DNA of 64,000 nucleotides from Brachionus plicatilis (lineage: Eukaryota > Rotifera > Eurotatoria > Ploima > Brachionidae). This document shows, one piece after another, positions 60,053-64,000 of the stretch. A program made the translations under genes and the position numbers. Each line of letters begins with the position of its first letter. The first letter of the stretch is position 1. The stretch lies in NCBI GenBank assembly GCA_010279815.1, contig QEOQ01000041.1, positions 251,048-315,047 on the forward strand, given 5' to 3'. A model generated the notes under the pieces. That model was not told where the DNA came from and searched no databases. It was given only the letters and a program-made list of their open reading frames with translations.

Positions 60053-60812
60053 AGTATTGTGCATAATTTCGGGTGCCTAAAATTTTTGCAGATTTAAAAA
60101 AATTCAGTTTAAAAATGAATGTTTCCCTTGAAAAATTGTCATCTAGTATTAGTCAAAGTTTTATCAAAAGTTTTTAAGTATAATCATTTAAAGTTGATCA
60201 TACACTGTAAGCGTTGTGGTACAATTTTTTGTACATTATCTTTAAAAACGAGTGTTCCACACATAAATGTATATTTATAGAAAAAATCCTTAATGATGTA
60301 TTTTTTTTTATAATAATATTTCAATTTTAAATAAAAATTATTTGTTAATTTTTAGAATATTTGTTAAATAAAGAAATCTACAAATCTATTTTTTTAATTA
60401 TTTATACTATTTAATTGTACATAAAAGTAGCACAAAGTTTTCAATCAAAAAAGTATTAAATTTGTAACATGATGTAACAAACAATTTTTTGTGTTTGAAT
60501 TACTTTAATTATCTACAATGTTTAAATAATTTATTTGGGCTTAAAATTAAATTCAATCTTAAATTTTTTTTTAATTTTTTTAAATTTTGACTTTTAGTGA
60601 TGATTGTTGTTTGTTTAATGTATATTAACAAAAACTCAATTTATATAAAATTGAAAACATAATGAGATAGTTTTTTAAACTAAAAATATTATTCTAAGGT
60701 TCATCAAATCCAAACCCTAAGTTAAGATTAAAAAATAAACAAAGTTTTTTTACGATTGAATTAAAATTTAAATGAATTATTCAAACGTTGAAAAAGAAAT
60801 TTTCAACTTGTT

Positions 60813-61175
60813 GGTTTTGTGAAATTCAGTACAAAAGAACAGAACAAAGTGTTAAAAAATTAAATAACTTTTTTTCTAAAAGTTTAAAATTAATTCTGTG
60901 AATGCAGAATGGTGCAACATTCAAAGTTGCATCAACTGTAAAAGTCTGCTAATGATGTGCAAAATCTCTGCAAAATGCACTACACTCGATTTTATTGAAA
61001 TTTAATTTCTGCTGAAATCTGCAAATTTAGCAGACCTTGATATTTGATGCAACTTTGAATGTTGCACTAAGTTGCATTTATAGAATTAAGTTTAAACATT
61101 TAGAAAAAAAGTTATTCAATTTTTTTACATTATTTTCTGTTCTTTTTATTATTTTGTACTGAATTTCACAAAACC
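60813..61175. mobile_element. MITE of the MULE-like family with perfect 9-bp target duplication
   Basis: It starts GGTTTTGTGAAATTCAGTAC and ends with the reverse complement; the arms are about 110 bp. Both flanks read caacttgtt (60804-60812 and 61176-61184). The core carries GCAACATTCAAAGTTGCATC and its inverse plus TCTGCAAA motifs shared with the copies at 86-441 and 14376-14702. Confidence 0.85.
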
Positions 61176-62342
61176 CAACTTGTTCCTTTTCATTTATTTG
61201 AAAATGCATTAAAAAAAATTAAATAACAATTTAAACTTTTGAAAAAAAAAAATTCAATTTAAGACATCTCGCTATATTCGAATTGATTTTTAACCAAAGG
61301 TCGTAGTAGACTGCAAAGCAAAAAAAAAAGTATGTTAGTATGTTAATGAAGAAAATAAAATTTGTATTGATTTTTAAATTATCAAAAAAAAAAATTTTAT
61401 TAATTTTTTTAAATTTTTTAAAAAATTATATTAACACTGCAAACTTGACACTGTAATACAATTCAGATGTTCTTTTTGCTTTATTCATAAAAATCGAGAG
61501 AAATGTTTAGTATGGTTTTAAAAGAATGAACCGGCCATGAACATGAATAAAATTCAACAAATGCCAAAATTCAAGTTAGTTTTGAATTTTATTCAAGACA
61601 AATCGCTTTCAAATAGAAAACAAAATATTTCTGTTCATTAAAAATTCTAGTAGGCATCCAAGTTTTGCTCATAAACACAAGCCTAAAGATCAGAGCATAG
61701 AAACAAACAAATGCGAAATATGTGCTGGCAACATTTTTCTCCAAATTACACAACAATCAAACCTTGTGTCAATATTTAATTCAATCCAAGTCTAAAGTGA
61801 GTGCATCACAAGAACGAAAAAAATGAGAGCTATTGATGACGCAACTGGGGCACATAATTTTGCCAGATAGCAAGCAAAAGTTTAGCTTTTGCATGAAGAA
61901 ACTATTTAGGTAATATAAAAATCGGTGGGTAATCGAGCCAGAGTCATTTTAAATTTTTACCAAAATTGCAAATGATCAAAAGAAAGTTGGCTCTCTTTTC
62001 ATCGCCATATTGAAAGCGATCACAACTCTTTTCTTTTTTTTTTCTTTTCTTTTTTGTTCTTTTTTTTTTTTTTTTCTTACTTTTTCTTCTCCCAACACAC
62101 ACACACACACAATGAAGCAAACTAATTGGAGCCAAATTTAATTTAGATTGATCAAAAAAAAATCCAAATTTTTGTTTAACAAAAAACCTAGCAAGCTGCC
62201 AACCAGAGAGCCAAACAATCGCAAATTCTTCTTCTAGTTGAATTCAAGTTCACAATTGAAAATTTTTCTGATTTTGAAGCTAAAATCAATAGACCAATTT
62301 TCCAATCACTTATTCACTTTATGTCATTTGATACAAGTTCAG

Positions 62343-62407
62343 GTAAGCGGCCACCATTGGCCACCCGTCCACATCCCTTCTCACCCCTTTCTCTTTAAAC
62401 CAAACAG
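62343..62407 (+). other. Possible 65-bp intron in the eIF5 5' UTR
   Basis: TTCAG|GTAAGC at 62342/62343 is a strong donor, and a pyrimidine-rich stretch ending AAACAG (62407) is a good acceptor. The size fits the other introns here. It would remove a G/C-richer piece of the leader. No coding consequence. Confidence 0.35.
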
Positions 62408-62585
62408 GGCTAAAATTTGAAGCCACGGTATCAACAATTCGGAGACTAGACGAGACCTTGCCCAAAAAAAATTATATGTCCATAAGCTCAGCTAAAACTC
62501 AGCTTCTACTGCACAGAACAGCGCCAGAACCCAAGAACAAGGACAGCGAGCTCAATTAGCATTTACCCACTCGATTGAATCCAGA

Positions 62586-63920
62586 ATGGCCGAAGCAATG
62601 ATCCCAGTCCTGAAGGACACCAAAGACCCCCACTACAGATACAAGATGCCCAAGCTCACCGCCAAAATAGAGGGCAGCGGCAACGGCATCAAGACCGTGC
62701 TCACCAACATAAACGCGGTGGCCAAGTCGCTGTACCGGCCGGCCTCGTACCCCACCAAGTACTTTGGGTGCGAGCTGGGCGCCCAAGTGAAAATGACCAA
62801 CGACATTTTTGTGGTGAACGGGTCGCACGACCCCGACAAGCTGCTCAGTCTGCTCTATGACTTTATCAAAAAGTTTGTGCTGTGCGCCAAGTGCAAAAAC
62901 CCGGAGACATCGCTGACGATTGTGAAGGGCGCCATCAACCAAAAGTGCATTGCGTGCGGCCACGCGGCCCTCATACCCAAAACGCTGCACAAGCTCACCA
63001 CCTACATCCTCAGCCATCCGCCCAACGAGACCACTTTGTCCGTGAGCAACTCGCAGGCCAAAAAGAGCAAGAGCGAGAAGAAGGCGAAGAGCAAAAGTGA
63101 GAGTCCCAAGAGCGGCTCGAAGAGCCCGAGCGCCGACGCCACCGAGACCAAGGGGGAGCAGGCGGACGAGCACGAGTTCAGTGACTTTGAGGAGGACGAG
63201 CTGTCGCCCGAGGCGGTCGCCCAGCGTCTCAGAGAAGGCCTCGAGAACGGCCTGGTCATTGACGCCAAGGCCAGCGCCAATTTGTTCTACGAAATAGTCA
63301 AGGAGAAGAGAGAGAAAAATGCGCTGCTGGACGTGGCCGTGCAGAAAGAGCTGCTGAACGAGGCCAAAAAGCTGGACATCAAGGACAAGGCTGTGCTCGT
63401 GCTGTCCGAGCTGCTATTCAGCCAGGACATGTTCAACGAGATCGAAAAGTATCGGCTGCTGTTTTTGAGATTTTGTGCCGACAATGTCAAGGCCCAGAAG
63501 TACTTGCTGGGCGGCTTCGAGATCCTGATTGGTGACGTGTACAAAGAGGAGCTGTTCGCCTCGGCGATGAAAATTTTGAAGCAGTTCTACGACCAGGACG
63601 TGATTGGCGAAGAGGCCATACTGGAGTGGGCGGCCAAGGACTCAAAGAAGTATGTGTGCAAGGAAATGAACAGAAAGATACGCGAAAAAGTGGCCAGGTT
63701 TGTGGAATGGCTGAAGGAGGCCGATGAAGAGGAGGACTCTGATGATGAGCGGAAGAGCGATGCCAAGACGGACCAAGAGGAAGAGGACGACTTGTTGGAG
63801 TTTAGTCATCGTGTGTCTGGCATTCAGATTGAGGAGGTCAAGCCTGTATCACAGACTAATGGAAATTCTGTGCACAAGGACGAGAGTGAAGGCGAAGACA
63901 TTGATATTGATGATATTTAA
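62586..63920 (+). CDS. EIF5: Eukaryotic translation initiation factor 5 (eIF5), intronless coding region, 444 residues
   Basis: GTPase-activating protein for eIF2-GTP in the 43S pre-initiation complex. The N-terminal GAP domain (about 1-150) contains the YRYKMPKL motif with the catalytic Arg (Arg18 here), NGIKTVLTNI and PTKYFGCELG. A zinc ribbon with Cys100, Cys103, Cys121 and Cys124 follows. A Lys/Ser/Glu-rich linker (about 155-215) leads to the C-terminal HEAT/W2 domain (about 230-400), which ends in acidic-aromatic boxes (AILEWA-type; FVEWLKEADEEED). Length is close to the human protein (431). The codons are markedly richer in G and C than those of any other gene in the window, and GC-ending codons dominate, suggesting translational selection for high expression. 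The coding region has no intron, though a 5' UTR intron is possible. Confidence 0.97.
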   Translation: MAEAMIPVLKDTKDPHYRYKMPKLTAKIEGSGNGIKTVLTNINAVAKSLYRPASYPTKYFGCELGAQVKMTNDIFVVNGSHDPDKLLSLLYDFIKKFVLCAKCKNPETSLTIVKGAINQKCIACGHAALIPKTLHKLTTYILSHPPNETTLSVSNSQAKKSKSEKKAKSKSESPKSGSKSPSADATETKGEQADEHEFSDFEEDELSPEAVAQRLREGLENGLVIDAKASANLFYEIVKEKREKNALLDVAVQKELLNEAKKLDIKDKAVLVLSELLFSQDMFNEIEKYRLLFLRFCADNVKAQKYLLGGFEILIGDVYKEELFASAMKILKQFYDQDVIGEEAILEWAAKDSKKYVCKEMNRKIREKVARFVEWLKEADEEEDSDDERKSDAKTDQEEEDDLLEFSHRVSGIQIEEVKPVSQTNGNSVHKDESEGEDIDIDDI

Positions 63921-64000
63921 ATTTTTCTTTTTTATTTGCTTCATTTTTTTTTTGCTTCTTTTTAAACTTCTTTTTGCTTCTTTTACTTCTTTACATTTTT

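Larger units (their letters stand above)
54645..62585. other. Long intergenic region rich in MITEs
   Basis: I see no protein gene over almost 8 kb. Recognised items are a 130-bp MITE (55132-55261), a half copy of the MULE-like MITE family (about 58630-58712), complete MITEs at 59678-60052 and 60813-61175, an (ATTT)n microsatellite at about 59553-59580, and the eIF5 leader with pyrimidine runs and a (CA)n stretch (62026-62111). Confidence 0.45.

Noticed and set aside
62094..62111. (CA)n run upstream of eIF5
   Set aside because: Ordinary microsatellite, too short for further comment.
62556..63173. 205-codon antisense frame over eIF5
   Set aside because: It is a G/C-rich codon shadow. The sense strand is an unmistakable eIF5.
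1..64000. CRISPR arrays, prokaryotic operons, phage or defence systems
   Set aside because: None is seen. The DNA is eukaryotic throughout; regular repeats are protein-coding, minisatellite or transposon-derived.

Overview
The window is animal nuclear DNA: strikingly A+T-rich, with short GT-AG introns (often about 50-65 bp) and no bacterial-style operons. The gene content (ankyrin-type mitochondrial CLPB, FAM98, mARC, eIF5, a Cys-loop channel subunit, chitin-binding secreted proteins) is metazoan. CLPB is absent from flies and nematodes. Together with the tiny introns and the style of the non-LTR elements, this suggests a small lophotrochozoan/gnathiferan, most likely a monogonont rotifer such as Brachionus. 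That placement is inference. All exon joins below come from reading splice signals and checking that reading phase is kept.

Layout. 2.0-6.7 kb (-): CLPB, eight exons, with an old LINE fragment in intron 1. 7.0-8.4 kb (+): FAM98, divergent from CLPB across 246 bp. 8.8-13.0 kb (-): a 1,303-residue secreted protein with a chitin-binding domain, EGF repeats, a CAP domain and a ShK-like tail. 13-26.8 kb: gene-poor, with transposon relics and MITEs, one small TM-like ORF, and a seven-exon calmodulin-like gene (18.8-19.5 kb, -) whose exons are too short for simple ORF finding. 26.8-29.4 kb (+): a two-domain peritrophin with a mucin-like region of about 25 copies of a 19-residue repeat. 31.4-33.8 kb (+): an intronless, divergent Cys-loop receptor subunit. 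34.6-35.4 kb: a mariner relic.

40-55 kb: four genes for low-complexity proteins without signal peptides. Two are Q-rich, each 460 residues with the same three-exon, phase-1 layout, facing each other around a decayed LINE. Two are A/S/F/N-rich single-exon genes on the minus strand sharing a PP-x-DCPC motif. All four have TATA-like boxes close upstream. An mARC (MOSC) gene lies between the last two. 54.6-62.5 kb is non-coding with several MITEs. The window ends with eIF5 (62.6-63.9 kb, +), whose codons are far richer in G+C than those of its neighbours.

The most novel-looking items are: (1) the 40-55 kb cluster, which may encode intracellular structural proteins (by speculation, the skeletal lamina of a syncytial integument); (2) the channel subunit with a 17-residue Cys-loop and an unusually greasy pore helix; (3) the chitin-binding/EGF/CAP/ShK-like chimera; (4) a MITE family with 9-bp target duplications and long terminal inverted repeats, pointing to Mutator-like transposition, with a broken FLYWCH-type relic also present in the window.
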